Below are positions 8,526 to 16,634 of a DNA stretch of 36,848 nt, piece after piece. The notes beneath the pieces were generated by a model, which made no database searches, was not told where the DNA came from, and saw only the letters and a program-made list of their open reading frames with translations. Source of the stretch: a virus; the IMG/VR virus record IMGVR_UViG_3300044825_001182, positions 1 through 36,848 of that record, one strand, 5' to 3'. The translations under genes were made by a program, and so were the position numbers. Position 1 is the stretch's first letter. Each line of letters opens with the position of its first letter.

Positions 8526-8569
8526 GTTCCTGCGGCGCGACTCGCGTCGCTCAATCCGAGGTCGAGACA

Positions 8570-8956
8570 ATGGCGACAAATCCAGCAAAGCAAACCGGCA
8601 AAACGCCGGCGACCGCCGAGCCAGGTTCCGGCGAACTGCATTCGGTCAAGCTGAAAACCGGGCGATCGAACGGCCGAGTCACTGACAATCCGGGCGACGT
8701 CATCGACGTCGATATCCGCGAGGCGTGGCGATTGAACGAATCCGGTCAAGCCGTGTTCTGCGATACGAAAGGCGATCGACTGCCGCGCGAGAAGATCCCG
8801 CCGAGGCCGGCGAAGATTTGGCCGGAAGGATCGCCCGAGGGGGTTCTCGCCGGCGAGTGCAAGCCGCCCGAGAAAAAGAAACCGGCCGCCGGCGCATCGC
8901 CGAGGCCGGGCGACGCCGCCGCCGGCGGCGATGACGACGACTCACTCGACGACTGA
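8570..8956 (+). CDS. Hypothetical virion-region protein
   Basis: A 128-residue hydrophilic protein starting at ATG 8570 behind CAATCCGAGG. The core (residues 22-75) contains HSVKLKTGRSNGRVTDNPGD and DVDIREAWRLNESGQA, which looks like a small beta-rich domain. The C-terminus is Lys/Pro/Ala-rich and ends in DDDDSLDD. A copy of the 13-base motif lies at 8618-8630 (EPGS). Between capsid and connector genes, head-decoration or connector-assisting proteins are common, but no family is recognised. It could equally be a small regulatory or scaffold protein. Confidence 0.7.
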   Translation: MATNPAKQTGKTPATAEPGSGELHSVKLKTGRSNGRVTDNPGDVIDVDIREAWRLNESGQAVFCDTKGDRLPREKIPPRPAKIWPEGSPEGVLAGECKPPEKKKPAAGASPRPGDAAAGGDDDDSLDD

Positions 8957-9048
8957 GGGCGCGTCTCGACCGGCCGGCCGTTCGACGCGAGCCGGATCGC
9001 CTCGCGGCGGCGGCCGGTCGGATTCGAGCAATTCCCGAGGGCTCTGCG

Positions 9049-9636
9049 ATGCTTCGACAAATCGCGCAACCGATCGGCCTCGCCGTCGATCTGGCGGTCG
9101 CAAAGGAATGGATCGGCGTTCGGCACGACGACCTCGACACGTCGGTTATCGAGCCGCTGCTAAAACGCGCGATCAAAAAGGTCGAGGATGACACCGAACG
9201 CGCGTTCTACGCGCAGACGTGGCGCCTGACGCTCGACGACTTTCCGCGCTGCGGGTCGGCGGCGATCGAGTTGAACCGGCCGCACGTCGAATCGATCACG
9301 GCGTTTTCGTATATCGACGGCTCGGGCGCGGTCGTCGCGATGGTCGCCGACGACGATTATCAAACGTCGTTCGACGTCGAGCCGGGGGTTCTGCTGCCGC
9401 CGCCGGGCGGGATCTGGCCGTCGGTTCAAACGAACCGGGCGGCCGCTGTCGTCGTCGATTTCGTCGCCGGCAAATCCGACCCGACGGCGATCGACATCGC
9501 GGTTCAATCGCCCGTGCTGCTGCTGTTCGGTCACTGGTTTTACAATCGTGGCGACGTCGGCAAGGTTCCGCCGGCTCTCGCCGAGTCATACGACGACGCA
9601 ATCGAGCCGCTACTCTGGACCGCTTGGATCAAATGA
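9049..9636 (+). CDS. Head-tail connector, gp6-like
   Basis: A 195-residue protein with the layout of HK97 gp6 and related head-tail connector proteins, which form a ring under the portal. The N-terminus has LAVAKEWIGVRHDDLDTSVI, PLLKRAIKKVEDDTERAFY, the hallmark helical start of the family. A beta region follows (PHVESITAFSYIDG, DDYQTSFDVEP) and the C-terminus is helical (ALAESYDDAIEPLLWTAWIK). It overlaps the next gene by four bases in ATGA. The order connector, closure protein, gp10-like protein, terminator, tube that follows is the standard one. Confidence 0.85.
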   Translation: MLRQIAQPIGLAVDLAVAKEWIGVRHDDLDTSVIEPLLKRAIKKVEDDTERAFYAQTWRLTLDDFPRCGSAAIELNRPHVESITAFSYIDGSGAVVAMVADDDYQTSFDVEPGVLLPPPGGIWPSVQTNRAAAVVVDFVAGKSDPTAIDIAVQSPVLLLFGHWFYNRGDVGKVPPALAESYDDAIEPLLWTAWIK

Positions 9637-9977
9637 CGCCGGTCGAACCGATCAAGTTGCAAGGGCTGAAACCCGAGAACGCCGGGGCCGATGGCGTCGT
9701 CGATCCGTCGGTCGCCGACAACTGGCGTGACGACTGGTCGGGTCTCGGCGAGGTCGTCGAGGTCGGCGGGGCCGAGATCGACGTCGGCGAGCAAGTCGCG
9801 TCGAACATAACTCACATGATCCGCGTTCACGGCGACTCAATCACGCGCGTCGCGACGACGAAACAACGGATCCGATGGACCGACGGGGCCGAGATCCGGT
9901 TTCTCGAAATCACTCGCCGCCGGCGAACCTGCAACGCGCCGGAAATCATTACGTTCGATTGCGTCGAGGCGACATGA
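9633..9977 (+). CDS. Head closure protein, head-tail joining
   Basis: A 114-residue protein beginning at ATG 9633, overlapping the connector stop. Its length, position and beta-rich makeup (NITHMIRVHGDSITRVATTK, RIRWTDGAEIRFLEI) match head closure or joining proteins of the SPP1 gp16/HK97 class, which plug the connector and bind the tail. The segment with W, D and R in IRWTDG and the ending RRRTCNAPEIITFDCVEA are typical of this family. It overlaps the following gp10-like gene by four bases. The family call rests mainly on order and fold pattern. Confidence 0.75.
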   Translation: MTPVEPIKLQGLKPENAGADGVVDPSVADNWRDDWSGLGEVVEVGGAEIDVGEQVASNITHMIRVHGDSITRVATTKQRIRWTDGAEIRFLEITRRRRTCNAPEIITFDCVEAT

Positions 9978-10408
9978 GCCAGGTTCGGCCGACGATCACG
10001 TTCACGGGGATCAAGCAACTCGACGACAAGTTGCAACGGATCGAGAAGCGCGACGGCCGACGCATCGCACGCAAGGCGATGCGTCGAGGTCTCTCGGTTC
10101 TGCAAAAGGCGCTCAAGGTCGCCGCGCCCGTCGGGCCGAAGAAACCGACCCGTCGAGGCCGGCCGCTGCGAAAGGCGATCGGGCAACGGTTCGGGAAGTC
10201 GCGGACGAACGACGCGATCCTCTCGGTCGTCGGCGTCAACGTGAAGTTGCGGAAGGATCAACAAGCGCCGCACGGGGCGGCCGCGACGCTCCGCACGTCG
10301 CGAGGTCCGGGAAATGCGTTCGTCGAAACAACGGTTCGAGGCAATCTCGGCGCTGCGATGAACGTCATCGAATCGACCGTCGCCGAGGAAATCAACGCGC
10401 TCCGATGA
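9974..10408 (+). CDS. Tail completion protein, HK97 gp10-like
   Basis: A 144-residue basic protein resembling HK97 gp10-type proteins, which sit at the head-tail interface. It shows the family's start pattern, TFTGIKQLDDKLQRIEKRDG, then RIARKAMRRGLSVLQKALKVAAPV, a middle with many basic residues, and RGPGNAFVETTVRGNLGAAM near the end. The ATG overlaps the previous stop, and its second to fifth codons overlie a 13-base motif copy (9976-9988, last two bases changed). The next gene overlaps by four bases. Confidence 0.85.
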   Translation: MSQVRPTITFTGIKQLDDKLQRIEKRDGRRIARKAMRRGLSVLQKALKVAAPVGPKKPTRRGRPLRKAIGQRFGKSRTNDAILSVVGVNVKLRKDQQAPHGAAATLRTSRGPGNAFVETTVRGNLGAAMNVIESTVAEEINALR

Positions 10409-10812
10409 TTCTCGACTCTCTCAGAACGTGGATGCTCGCGAACCTGTCGCCGCCGACGCCGGCGATCGATATCGAGCAAGCCGAGCAAGGGCTCGGCGAC
10501 GACGTTTGCGTTTTGAAATTCCTGTCGAGGGATCCTCACAACGTTCTCGAACCCGACGACGCCGCTCGACTGCTGACGGACGAAATCGATATCGACTGCA
10601 AAGGTTTGACGCCGGCGAAAGCGATGTCGCTCGCCGAGAATGTTTTCGATAAGTTGCGAAACCTCACGGGGACCGTGGGCGATCGCAACGTCAAGGCGGT
10701 CGAGGTCGCCTCGGACTGGCTCGGGGGTTACGACCCGCCGAAGCAAGGCGAGCGCCGAGGCCGACACGTCGTTACTGTGCCGATCGTCATTCACCACGAA
10801 CCGAACGTTTGA
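10405..10812 (+). CDS. Probable tail terminator protein
   Basis: A 135-residue protein between the gp10-like gene and the tail tube gene, the usual place of the tail terminator that caps the tube and sets its length. It begins MILDSLRTWML, then AIDIEQAEQGLGDDVCVLKF, and ends in a beta strand VVTVPIVIHHEP, a mixed alpha/beta pattern common to this group. Similarity to any one family is too weak to name. A 16-base gap with a GAAAAAGGA ribosome-binding site separates it from the tube gene. Confidence 0.65.
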   Translation: MILDSLRTWMLANLSPPTPAIDIEQAEQGLGDDVCVLKFLSRDPHNVLEPDDAARLLTDEIDIDCKGLTPAKAMSLAENVFDKLRNLTGTVGDRNVKAVEVASDWLGGYDPPKQGERRGRHVVTVPIVIHHEPNV

Positions 10813-10828
10813 AAAAGGAACTCGACCG

Positions 10829-11245
10829 ATGTCGAAAATCGTCTCGAAAGGTCAACGTCTGCAACTGTCGGTCGCTTCCGTTTTCACGACGGTCGCACAA
10901 CTCGACCGGATCACCGGGCCGGATCACGAGGTCATCGACGTCGAGGTTCCGACGCTCGATCAGGCTGACAACTCGATCGAGCATGACACGACGGGCTATA
11001 CGGAACCCGGCACGGTCGATTTTTCCGGGTTCATCGACCCGGCGCTCGCGATCCATCAGCAATTCACCGATGAGGCGGTCTCGCCGACGCACGGCGGCCG
11101 GTCGTTCAAAATCATCTATTCCGATAACACCGAGGTTCCGTTTACCGCGATCCCGAAGAAATTCACGCCGGCGGCCGAGGTCGGCAATCTGGTGCGCGTC
11201 GATGGTCAATTGCAATTGACCAAGATCGCGACCTATCCAAGCTGA
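10829..11245 (+). CDS. Major tail (tube) protein
   Basis: A 138-residue protein that I call the tail tube subunit from its place before the tail assembly chaperones and tape measure and from its beta-rich sequence. ATG 10829 follows AAAAAGGAA. Segments such as GQRLQLSVASVFTTVAQLDR, EVIDVEVPTLDQADNSIEH, GTVDFSGFIDPA and FKIIYSDNTEVPFTAIPKKF fit the small tube proteins of siphoviruses (lambda gpV-like beta sandwich). It is followed by a palindrome and a new leader, so its mRNA may end or be processed there. Confidence 0.8.
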   Translation: MSKIVSKGQRLQLSVASVFTTVAQLDRITGPDHEVIDVEVPTLDQADNSIEHDTTGYTEPGTVDFSGFIDPALAIHQQFTDEAVSPTHGGRSFKIIYSDNTEVPFTAIPKKFTPAAEVGNLVRVDGQLQLTKIATYPS

Positions 11246-11253
11246 TCGGGGCC

Positions 11254-11267
11254 GGCGCGATCGCGCC
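11254..11267 (+). repeat. Palindrome after tail tube gene
   Basis: GGCGCGATCGCGCC, a perfect 14-base palindrome nine bases after the tube stop and 47 bases before the next start. It is a hairpin of the type that precedes several genes here. The T tract is weak, so it may be an RNA-stability or processing hairpin more than a terminator. Confidence 0.45.
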
Positions 11268-11313
11268 GCGTCGCTGACGTTTCCGCTCACACTCTCAATC
11301 GAAAGTCGAACCA

Positions 11314-11760
11314 ATGATCGCGATTCTCTGCAAAGCTGCGACCGTCGAGAACCCGGAGCGCGTGGCGCTCGTCAAGCTGGCGGCCGCGACGCCGGGCGAC
11401 GACCGGGCGACGCTCGACAAGATCCGCGCCAAGCTGCGGGCGATCCCGCATTCGCTGCCGGTCGAGGCCGGAACGAAGATCGATCACCCGCACGCCTATC
11501 AACTCGTTTTGAACGGCGTCGCCGTTCCGGGCGATGACGAATGTCGCGAACGGGCCGGCCTCGACGACGCCGAGATCGAGCGCCGGATCGCCCGTTACAA
11601 GCTGATCGACGAAGGTCTCGGCGTCGAGGTCAAGTCGGGCCGGATCATCACACGCGACGACGCGCAGACGATCGTCGGCGGCCGCGACGGGCTCGACGAC
11701 GCGCTCGACGTGCTGTTCGCCGGCGAGCCGGCCGTCGCCGGCAACCCGAGCGAAGAATGA
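11314..11760 (+). CDS. Hypothetical protein in tail module
   Basis: A 148-residue protein starting at ATG 11314 behind the leader ACTCTCAATCGAAAGTCGAA. It is mostly helical and acidic (NPERVALVKLAAATPGDDRA, then LDDAEIERRIARYKLIDEG) and ends GNPSEE. It contains HAYQLVLNGVAVPGDDEC in the middle. I do not recognise it. The location between tail tube and the chaperone genes suggests a minor tail or accessory protein. The stop overlaps an ATG at 11757 that could start the next frame. Confidence 0.7.
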   Translation: MIAILCKAATVENPERVALVKLAAATPGDDRATLDKIRAKLRAIPHSLPVEAGTKIDHPHAYQLVLNGVAVPGDDECRERAGLDDAEIERRIARYKLIDEGLGVEVKSGRIITRDDAQTIVGGRDGLDDALDVLFAGEPAVAGNPSEE

Positions 11761-11912
11761 AACCGGAAATCACGGTCTGCATCAAATGGCCGCGCCGGCG
11801 GCGGAAGCCGAGGCCGGGGCGACTTGTCCCGAGGATTTATCAAGCGATCGAACTCGACGCGACGCCGGTTCGCACGCCTCACCTAGAGCGCCGCATTAAA
11901 AGGCAACACGAC

Positions 11913-12251
11913 ATGACGACCGTTCTCACGAACACGCAAAAGGTTCGAGTCGAACTCGAACCGTTTACAAACCGGCTCGGCGGGCCGGCGGCCGTTGACG
12001 GCGCGCCCGCGTGGTCAACCGACGACGCGAGTCTCGTCGCGCTCAACGTTGACGCCGACGGAATGGGCGCTTGGGTCGAGACGATCGGGCCGACGGGATC
12101 CTGCAACGTGACGGCGACCGCCGACGTTGACCTCGGCGACGGTTTCAAGCCGCTGGAATTCACCGATCAATTCGTCGTCGATCCGGCCGAGGCCGCCGCC
12201 GGCGGGTTCCGCATCGGCGAGCCGGTCGAGCGCGACGCGCCGCCGGCCTGA
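11913..12251 (+). CDS. Hypothetical protein, Ig-like beta look
   Basis: A 112-residue protein read from ATG 11913, which has a good ribosome-binding site (TTAAAAGG). The frame is open back to ATG 11757, which overlaps the previous stop, so a 164-residue form with a very basic Arg-rich N-terminus (WPRRRRKPRPGR) is a real alternative. The core has VLTNTQKVRVELEPFT, PAWSTDDASLVALNVDADG and SCNVTATADVDLGDG, patterns of an Ig-like (BIG2-type) domain common in phage tail proteins. A surface-exposed decoration of the tail is plausible. Confidence 0.65.
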   Translation: MTTVLTNTQKVRVELEPFTNRLGGPAAVDGAPAWSTDDASLVALNVDADGMGAWVETIGPTGSCNVTATADVDLGDGFKPLEFTDQFVVDPAEAAAGGFRIGEPVERDAPPA

Positions 12252-12270
12252 CGGCGAGCCAGGTTCCGAA

Positions 12271-12303
12271 CGCCGGCCGGCGCGGGCCGGCCGGCGATGT
12301 TTC
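12271..12303 (+). terminator. GC-rich hairpin before chaperone gene
   Basis: CGCCGGCCGG (12271-12280) pairs with CCGGCCGGCG (12287-12296) around a six-base loop, followed by ATGTTTCACTCTCTG. It stands 20 bases after the previous stop and just after an exact intergenic copy of the 13-base motif (12256-12268). It may end or process the upstream mRNA. Confidence 0.5.
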
Positions 12304-12330
12304 ACTCTCTGCAACTGAAAGCGATCCAAG

Positions 12331-12792
12331 ATGACGAACGAAACGACGACGCCGGCGACGCCGGCCGAGGCTGACGACAAGCCGACTTCGACGCGCGAGT
12401 CAATCCTCGGGCTGAAAGGTCGGCGGCGCTACCTGAAACGAACGGTCACGCTCAAGAATGACGACGCCGACGCCGAGCCGATCGAGATCACGATTCGCTG
12501 TCGGTCGATGTCGGCGAAAGAGCATTCGGCGTTTGAGCGCATTTTTCGGGCGGCCGACGGCAAGCCGAACGAACGCCGAAATCAGGTTCGCGAATACCTC
12601 GCGCTGTTCTGCGGCTGCGATGACGCCGGCCGGCTGATCTTTCGGCCGGATGACGTCGAGGAAATGTCGGCGGTCGATACCGGCGTTTTCCTCGCCTACG
12701 CCGCGCTCGCGATGGAACTGAACGACATCACCGAGGACGACATCGCGGATCTTGAGGGAAACTTGTTCGAGGCCGCCGGCGAGACGACCTAG
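12331..12792 (+). CDS. Tail assembly chaperone (lambda G-like)
   Basis: A 153-residue protein that, from position and the frameshift site it contains, is the short tail assembly chaperone. Such proteins coat the tape measure during tail assembly. The N-terminus is disordered and Thr/Pro/Ala-rich; the core (ILGLKGRRRYLKRTVTLKND, then EITIRCRSMSAKEHSAFERI) is typical of these proteins. Near its 3' end the sequence GGGAAAC (12756-12762) is a -1 slippery heptamer in the right phase, allowing a longer fusion with the next frame. The ribosome-binding site is GAAAGCGATCCAAG. Confidence 0.85.
   Translation: MTNETTTPATPAEADDKPTSTRESILGLKGRRRYLKRTVTLKNDDADAEPIEITIRCRSMSAKEHSAFERIFRAADGKPNERRNQVREYLALFCGCDDAGRLIFRPDDVEEMSAVDTGVFLAYAALAMELNDITEDDIADLEGNLFEAAGETT
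12756..12762 (+). promoter_or_regulatory. Programmed -1 frameshift site GGGAAAC
   Basis: X-XXY-YYZ heptamer read as G GGA AAC in the chaperone frame (Glu-Gly-Asn). Slipping back one base enters the frame of the downstream ORF, which is open from 12762 without a stop to 13157. This is the same device as lambda G/GT (GGGAAAG). Confidence 0.88.
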
Positions 12793-12806
12793 CGCTCGCT
12801 GCCTCG

Positions 12807-13157
12807 ATGGGAAGGATCGACGCCGACGGGGCGCTCGACGAAATCACTGAGGTCGAGTTTCGAGAATGGCGGCGGTTTTATGGCGGCCTGTATCCGATCG
12901 ACCGCGACGACCTGCGCGTCGCGGTTCTCGGCGTTTGGATCTGTCGGATCCTCGCGGCCGGCCTCGGCGTCAAGCCGGCCGACCTCGGGCTCGCCGAGGG
13001 GTTCACGATCGAGACGTTCGCGTTTTGGAATGAACACGTCGTCGAGTTGATGAACGGCGCGGCCGACGCCGCCGGCGTCGCGGGCGGCGGTCAAACCGAT
13101 ACGATGATGCGTCTCGAACTGAACAAGGCGATCGCCTCGGCGCAGGCGTGGGGGTAA
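12807..13157 (+). CDS. Tail assembly chaperone T part, made by frameshift
   Basis: The T portion of a G-T fusion. Its frame is open back to 12762, the slippery heptamer, so the main product is likely join(12331..12762,12762..13157), a 275-residue fusion; ATG 12807 is only a possible independent start. The sequence has VEFREWRRFYGGLYPIDRDD and then VLGVWICRILAAGLG, a short hydrophobic helix, and FTIETFAFWNEHVVELMN. In lambda, T binds the tail tube protein and recruits it to the tape measure. A four-base gap separates it from the tape measure. Confidence 0.85.
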   Translation: MGRIDADGALDEITEVEFREWRRFYGGLYPIDRDDLRVAVLGVWICRILAAGLGVKPADLGLAEGFTIETFAFWNEHVVELMNGAADAAGVAGGGQTDTMMRLELNKAIASAQAWG

Positions 13158-13160
13158 ACG

Positions 13161-14828
13161 ATGGCGACGATCGGCCGCATAACGGCGAACCTCGGTCTCA
13201 ACAAACGGGGGTTCGATACTGGTCTGCAATCGGCAGGGGCGGGGCTGGCGAAATTCGCTGGCCTCGCCGCCGCCGGTTTCGGCGCTGTGTTCGCCGGGAT
13301 GAAAGCATTCGACGCGCTTTCGTTCGGCGTGCAACTGGCGGCCGAGGCCGAGGCCGCCGAGGTCGGTTTCGCGACGTTGCTCGGCTCGACCGAGGCCGCG
13401 AAAAAGTTGCTCGGCGACCTGTCGGCGTTCGCCGCCTCGACGCCGTTCGAGGTCGCGGGACTCCGCGACGCCGCGAAAAAGCTGCTCGCGTTCGGCGTTC
13501 CGGCCGAGGAAATCATTGATCGGATGACGATGCTCGGCGACATCGCCGCCGGCACGGGCAAACCGCTCGGCGAATTCGCTGCGATCTTTGGGAAGATCAA
13601 GGCGACCGGCGTCGCCGGACTTGAGCAAATCAATCAGCTTGCCGAGCGCGGCGTTCCGATCTATTCGGCGCTCGCGAAAACGATGGGGGTCTCTGAAAGC
13701 GCTATCCGCGGGCTCGCCGGATCCGGGAAAATCGGGTTCGAGGAAATCGACGCCGCTCTCAAATCGACGACGGCCGCCGGCGGGATGTTCGCCGGCGGGA
13801 TGCTCGCGCAGTCTCAAACCGTTATGGGGCTCTGGTCAACCCTGAAAGATTCCGTGTCGATGGTTCTACTCGACATCGGCCGGGCGATGATGGACGGTTT
13901 CGACTTCAAGGGGGTTCTAACGCAAGGGATCACGTTTGCCGACGGCGTGCGCGCCGCGATGACGCCGATCGGCGACCTATTCAAAGCGATCGGCGGATTC
14001 GTGCGGGCGCTGATTCCCGACTTCGCCGCCTCGGGCGCGACGATGGCGTCGGCGTTCTCGGGCGGGATCCAGGTTCTAACCGACGGTTTCCTCGCGGCCG
14101 AATTCGCCGTGACGAATTTCGGGGCGCTGTGGGATATCGCCGTTCAATCGACGGCGCTCGGTCTGGTCACAATGGGCGAGGATTTGAAATTCCTGTTTAC
14201 CGGGACGCTGCCGGCGCTGCTGACGTGGGCCGGAAAGCAATGGTCGAATATCTGGTTCACGATGGGCGACCTCGCGTTGACGATCCTCGCGAACCTCGGC
14301 GAGAACATTCGATCGTTCTTCTCCGAGTTGTGGGATTTCATCGCCTCGGGCGGATCCGATTCGTTCGACATGACGTGGAAGCCGTTGACCGACGGTTTCG
14401 TCAATGCAATCGAGTCGCTGCCGGATCTTCCCGAGCGCGCTATGAGCGACGTCGAGGCGGCGCTCGCCGGCGCCCTCGATTCGATGATGACAAACATCGG
14501 CGGGAAGTTTGACGATTTCGTCGCCGGCCGCCGGGCGGAAATGGCCGCCGGCCTCGCGACGCCGGAAACGACGACGGCGACGCCGACCTCGACCGAGCCG
14601 CCGCCGGGGCCGGGATCCGACAAGCCGTTCAAGGCCGCCGATTCGCTGCAAGCCGGATCCCGCGAGGCGTTCCAATTGCTCGCGCGGGCGCAGGCGCAGG
14701 GGTCGGGAACAAAGAATCTCGAAAAGACGGCGAACGCGAGTCTCACGACACAAAAGCAAATCGCCCGCGACATCGCCACTATCGCGAACCGGCCGGCGGC
14801 GGGGCTCGGGCCGGCTCTAACATTCTGA
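13161..14828 (+). CDS. Tape measure protein
   Basis: A 555-residue tape measure protein. The N-terminal half has the usual tape measure core: ITANLGLNKRGFDTGLQSAG, LAAEAEAAEVGFATLLGSTE, LSAFAASTPFEVAGLRDAAK, MTMLGDIAAGTGKPLGEFAA, then NQLAERGVPIYSALAKTMGV. Hydrophobic segments occur near residues 25-50 and 345-365. At about 0.15 nm per residue (known scaling) it predicts a short tail of roughly 80 nm. The C-terminal 120 residues are Pro/Thr-rich (TTTATPTSTEPPPGPGSD) and then helical. No lytic domain is seen. It contains a degenerate motif copy at 14066-14078. Confidence 0.92.
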   Translation: MATIGRITANLGLNKRGFDTGLQSAGAGLAKFAGLAAAGFGAVFAGMKAFDALSFGVQLAAEAEAAEVGFATLLGSTEAAKKLLGDLSAFAASTPFEVAGLRDAAKKLLAFGVPAEEIIDRMTMLGDIAAGTGKPLGEFAAIFGKIKATGVAGLEQINQLAERGVPIYSALAKTMGVSESAIRGLAGSGKIGFEEIDAALKSTTAAGGMFAGGMLAQSQTVMGLWSTLKDSVSMVLLDIGRAMMDGFDFKGVLTQGITFADGVRAAMTPIGDLFKAIGGFVRALIPDFAASGATMASAFSGGIQVLTDGFLAAEFAVTNFGALWDIAVQSTALGLVTMGEDLKFLFTGTLPALLTWAGKQWSNIWFTMGDLALTILANLGENIRSFFSELWDFIASGGSDSFDMTWKPLTDGFVNAIESLPDLPERAMSDVEAALAGALDSMMTNIGGKFDDFVAGRRAEMAAGLATPETTTATPTSTEPPPGPGSDKPFKAADSLQAGSREAFQLLARAQAQGSGTKNLEKTANASLTTQKQIARDIATIANRPAAGLGPALTF

Positions 14829-14844
14829 CGCGAGGGCTCGACCG

Positions 14845-15750
14845 ATGGGGGTTCTGTGGGTTCGCCGGATGTTCGACGGCCGGGGCGGCGAGTCGGGATT
14901 GTCGGTCGCCGACGATCGTCACACGTTGCGTTGGCTGGTGCGCACCGATGATGCGTTTATGGATCGGTTCTCGGTCGCCGCCGAGGCGTCGGGTTTTCTG
15001 CCGGGGCGCATGGATCCGCACCCCGAATATTTCCTGATGACGGCGCGCACGGCGAAATGGTCTCAACCCTACAAGTCGCCGTTTTTGTGGGTTCTCGAAA
15101 TCGGCTATTCCTCGGAACCGTTCGATCAGGAGGACGACAAAGATTTCGAGAACCCGCTCGACAAGCCGACGGTTATCGACGTCGAGCCGGTCGTCGTTCC
15201 GCGCTACACCGCGACCGACCGCGACGGGAACGCGATTCTCAACGCCGCCGGCGACCCGTTCCTCGATCCGATCGAAACGACGGCGACCGAATTAATCTAT
15301 CGCTGCAAAAAGAATCTCGACTCTCTGCCGGACTGGTGGTACGACCTCGCCGACCGGCTCAATGAGTCGGCGCTCACGATCTACGGCAAGACGCTCGACG
15401 CCGAAACTGTGCGGTTCTCGCCGGCCTCGACGCCCGCGCCGAAAGTGCAATTCGATATCCCGTATTTCGAGGTCGGTTGGTCACTGCATTGGAAGCGGAA
15501 CGGCTGGAAGGAAAAGCGCGTCGAGGCCGGTTATCAATACATCGACGTCGCCGGCGACGGGACGAAAAAAAAGATTCTGGTCGCCGGCGAGGATGGCGAG
15601 GGAACCGAGGAACCGAAAGATCCTCAGTTGCTCAAGGCCGACGGCGACCTTTTGCCGCAACCGATTTCCGGGCCGGATGCCGCTATCATTAAGGAAATCG
15701 ACGTCGATGAAACCGGCGACTTTTCAGTTATCCCACTCGACACGGATTAA
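14845..15750 (+). CDS. Minor tail protein, unknown family
   Basis: A 301-residue protein directly after the tape measure, the place of distal tail and baseplate proteins. ATG 14845 follows GCGAGGGCTCGACC. It has aromatic beta-rich segments (TLRWLVRTDD, FLWVLEIGYSSEPF, FDIPYFEVGWSLHWKRNGWK, AGYQYIDVAGDG) and an acidic C-terminus. No transmembrane segment or catalytic motif was seen. A structural role at the tail tip is likely from position only. The next gene starts six bases on. Confidence 0.7.
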   Translation: MGVLWVRRMFDGRGGESGLSVADDRHTLRWLVRTDDAFMDRFSVAAEASGFLPGRMDPHPEYFLMTARTAKWSQPYKSPFLWVLEIGYSSEPFDQEDDKDFENPLDKPTVIDVEPVVVPRYTATDRDGNAILNAAGDPFLDPIETTATELIYRCKKNLDSLPDWWYDLADRLNESALTIYGKTLDAETVRFSPASTPAPKVQFDIPYFEVGWSLHWKRNGWKEKRVEAGYQYIDVAGDGTKKKILVAGEDGEGTEEPKDPQLLKADGDLLPQPISGPDAAIIKEIDVDETGDFSVIPLDTD

Positions 15751-15756
15751 AACGCT

Positions 15757-16128
15757 ATGGCAAACGAAATCTCGACGACGCTCGTAATCTCGGCGAGCAA
15801 GGGGCGCACGAAAGCCAGGTTCGCGCCCGGTCAAATTAAAACGGCGATGTCGGCCGAGGAAATCGAATCGGGAACGATCGTCGCGACCTCGGGGGCCGGC
15901 GTGACGCTCGCGGCCTCGACGGTCGCGGCCGAGGGGCTGTTGATCCTGCGGAACCTCGGGGCCGACAACTCGGTTTTTTTCGGCGTCGATGACGGCGGGC
16001 CGCGAGACGTCGGCGAGTTGACGACCGACGGACTACCGGCGATGTTCGTTCTCAAGCAAGGCGTTACGCTGTCGCTGCGCACGGCGACCGGGTCGTCGCC
16101 GGTCTGGTATCAACTCTTGAGCCGCTGA
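15757..16128 (+). CDS. Hypothetical virion protein
   Basis: A 123-residue protein rich in small residues and beta strands (TTLVISASKGRTKARF, TIVATSGAGVTLAASTV, LLILRNLGADNSVFFGVD), ending VWYQLLSR. The pattern of alternating hydrophobic strands with a conserved-looking LRNLGADNSVFFG segment resembles the small beta proteins found on phage tails or heads, but I cannot assign a family. It contains a variant of the 13-base motif at 15812-15824 read in a different frame (KARF). Gaps to both neighbours are under seven bases. Confidence 0.65.
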   Translation: MANEISTTLVISASKGRTKARFAPGQIKTAMSAEEIESGTIVATSGAGVTLAASTVAAEGLLILRNLGADNSVFFGVDDGGPRDVGELTTDGLPAMFVLKQGVTLSLRTATGSSPVWYQLLSR

Positions 16129-16130
16129 AC

Positions 16131-16613
16131 ATGGCGAACGAACCTCGCGGCGTCGATCCGAAAGCATGGGATCGCGTGACGGCCGGGATCAAGTCGGTCG
16201 AGGCGAACCGCCGGCCGGTCGGCCGCCTCGGTCGCGATCGCCCGGCGGGCTCGGCCGCCCGCTGCCGTGGCGGGTCCGTGTTCAAGCTGTACGTTATCGG
16301 GGGGCCGACCGACGGGTCGTTCGACCTCGATATTGTCGTCGATGGGAATTCCGAAACGATAACCGTCGAATGGGATGACACGCCGGCAACTCTCAGACCG
16401 AAGATCGAAAGTCACGCCGACATCGACGACGACGAAATCGAGATCGAGGCAAACGCCGACGCGATCATCGCGAACAACTCGTTTACGATCCGGTCGGCCG
16501 GCGGGCTGCGAACTAAGGATTTCGACATCGTTTTGACGTTCGGTTTCGTGAACGAATTGACGGGCGGGATCGGTCAACCCTATCCGTTCGTTGACGAATG
16601 TTTTTGTCGCTGA
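16131..16613 (+). CDS. Hypothetical virion protein
   Basis: A 160-residue protein that begins MANEPRGVDPKAWDRVTAG. Residues 50-140 are beta-rich (SVFKLYVIGGPTDGSFDLD, IVVDGNSETITVEWDDTPAT, DDEIEIEANADAIIANNSF). The C-terminus has two Cys (DECFCR). Family unknown. It starts three bases after the previous gene and sits within the minor tail cluster, so a tail-tip or adhesion role is likely. Codon use matches neighbours. Confidence 0.65.
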   Translation: MANEPRGVDPKAWDRVTAGIKSVEANRRPVGRLGRDRPAGSAARCRGGSVFKLYVIGGPTDGSFDLDIVVDGNSETITVEWDDTPATLRPKIESHADIDDDEIEIEANADAIIANNSFTIRSAGGLRTKDFDIVLTFGFVNELTGGIGQPYPFVDECFCR

Positions 16614-16634
16614 AGTTTCAGGCGAGGCGATCCA

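Noticed and set aside
12789-13817. A 342-codon - strand open frame opposite the T chaperone and tape measure
   Set aside because: Composition shadow of genuine + strand genes; no ribosome-binding site or domain.
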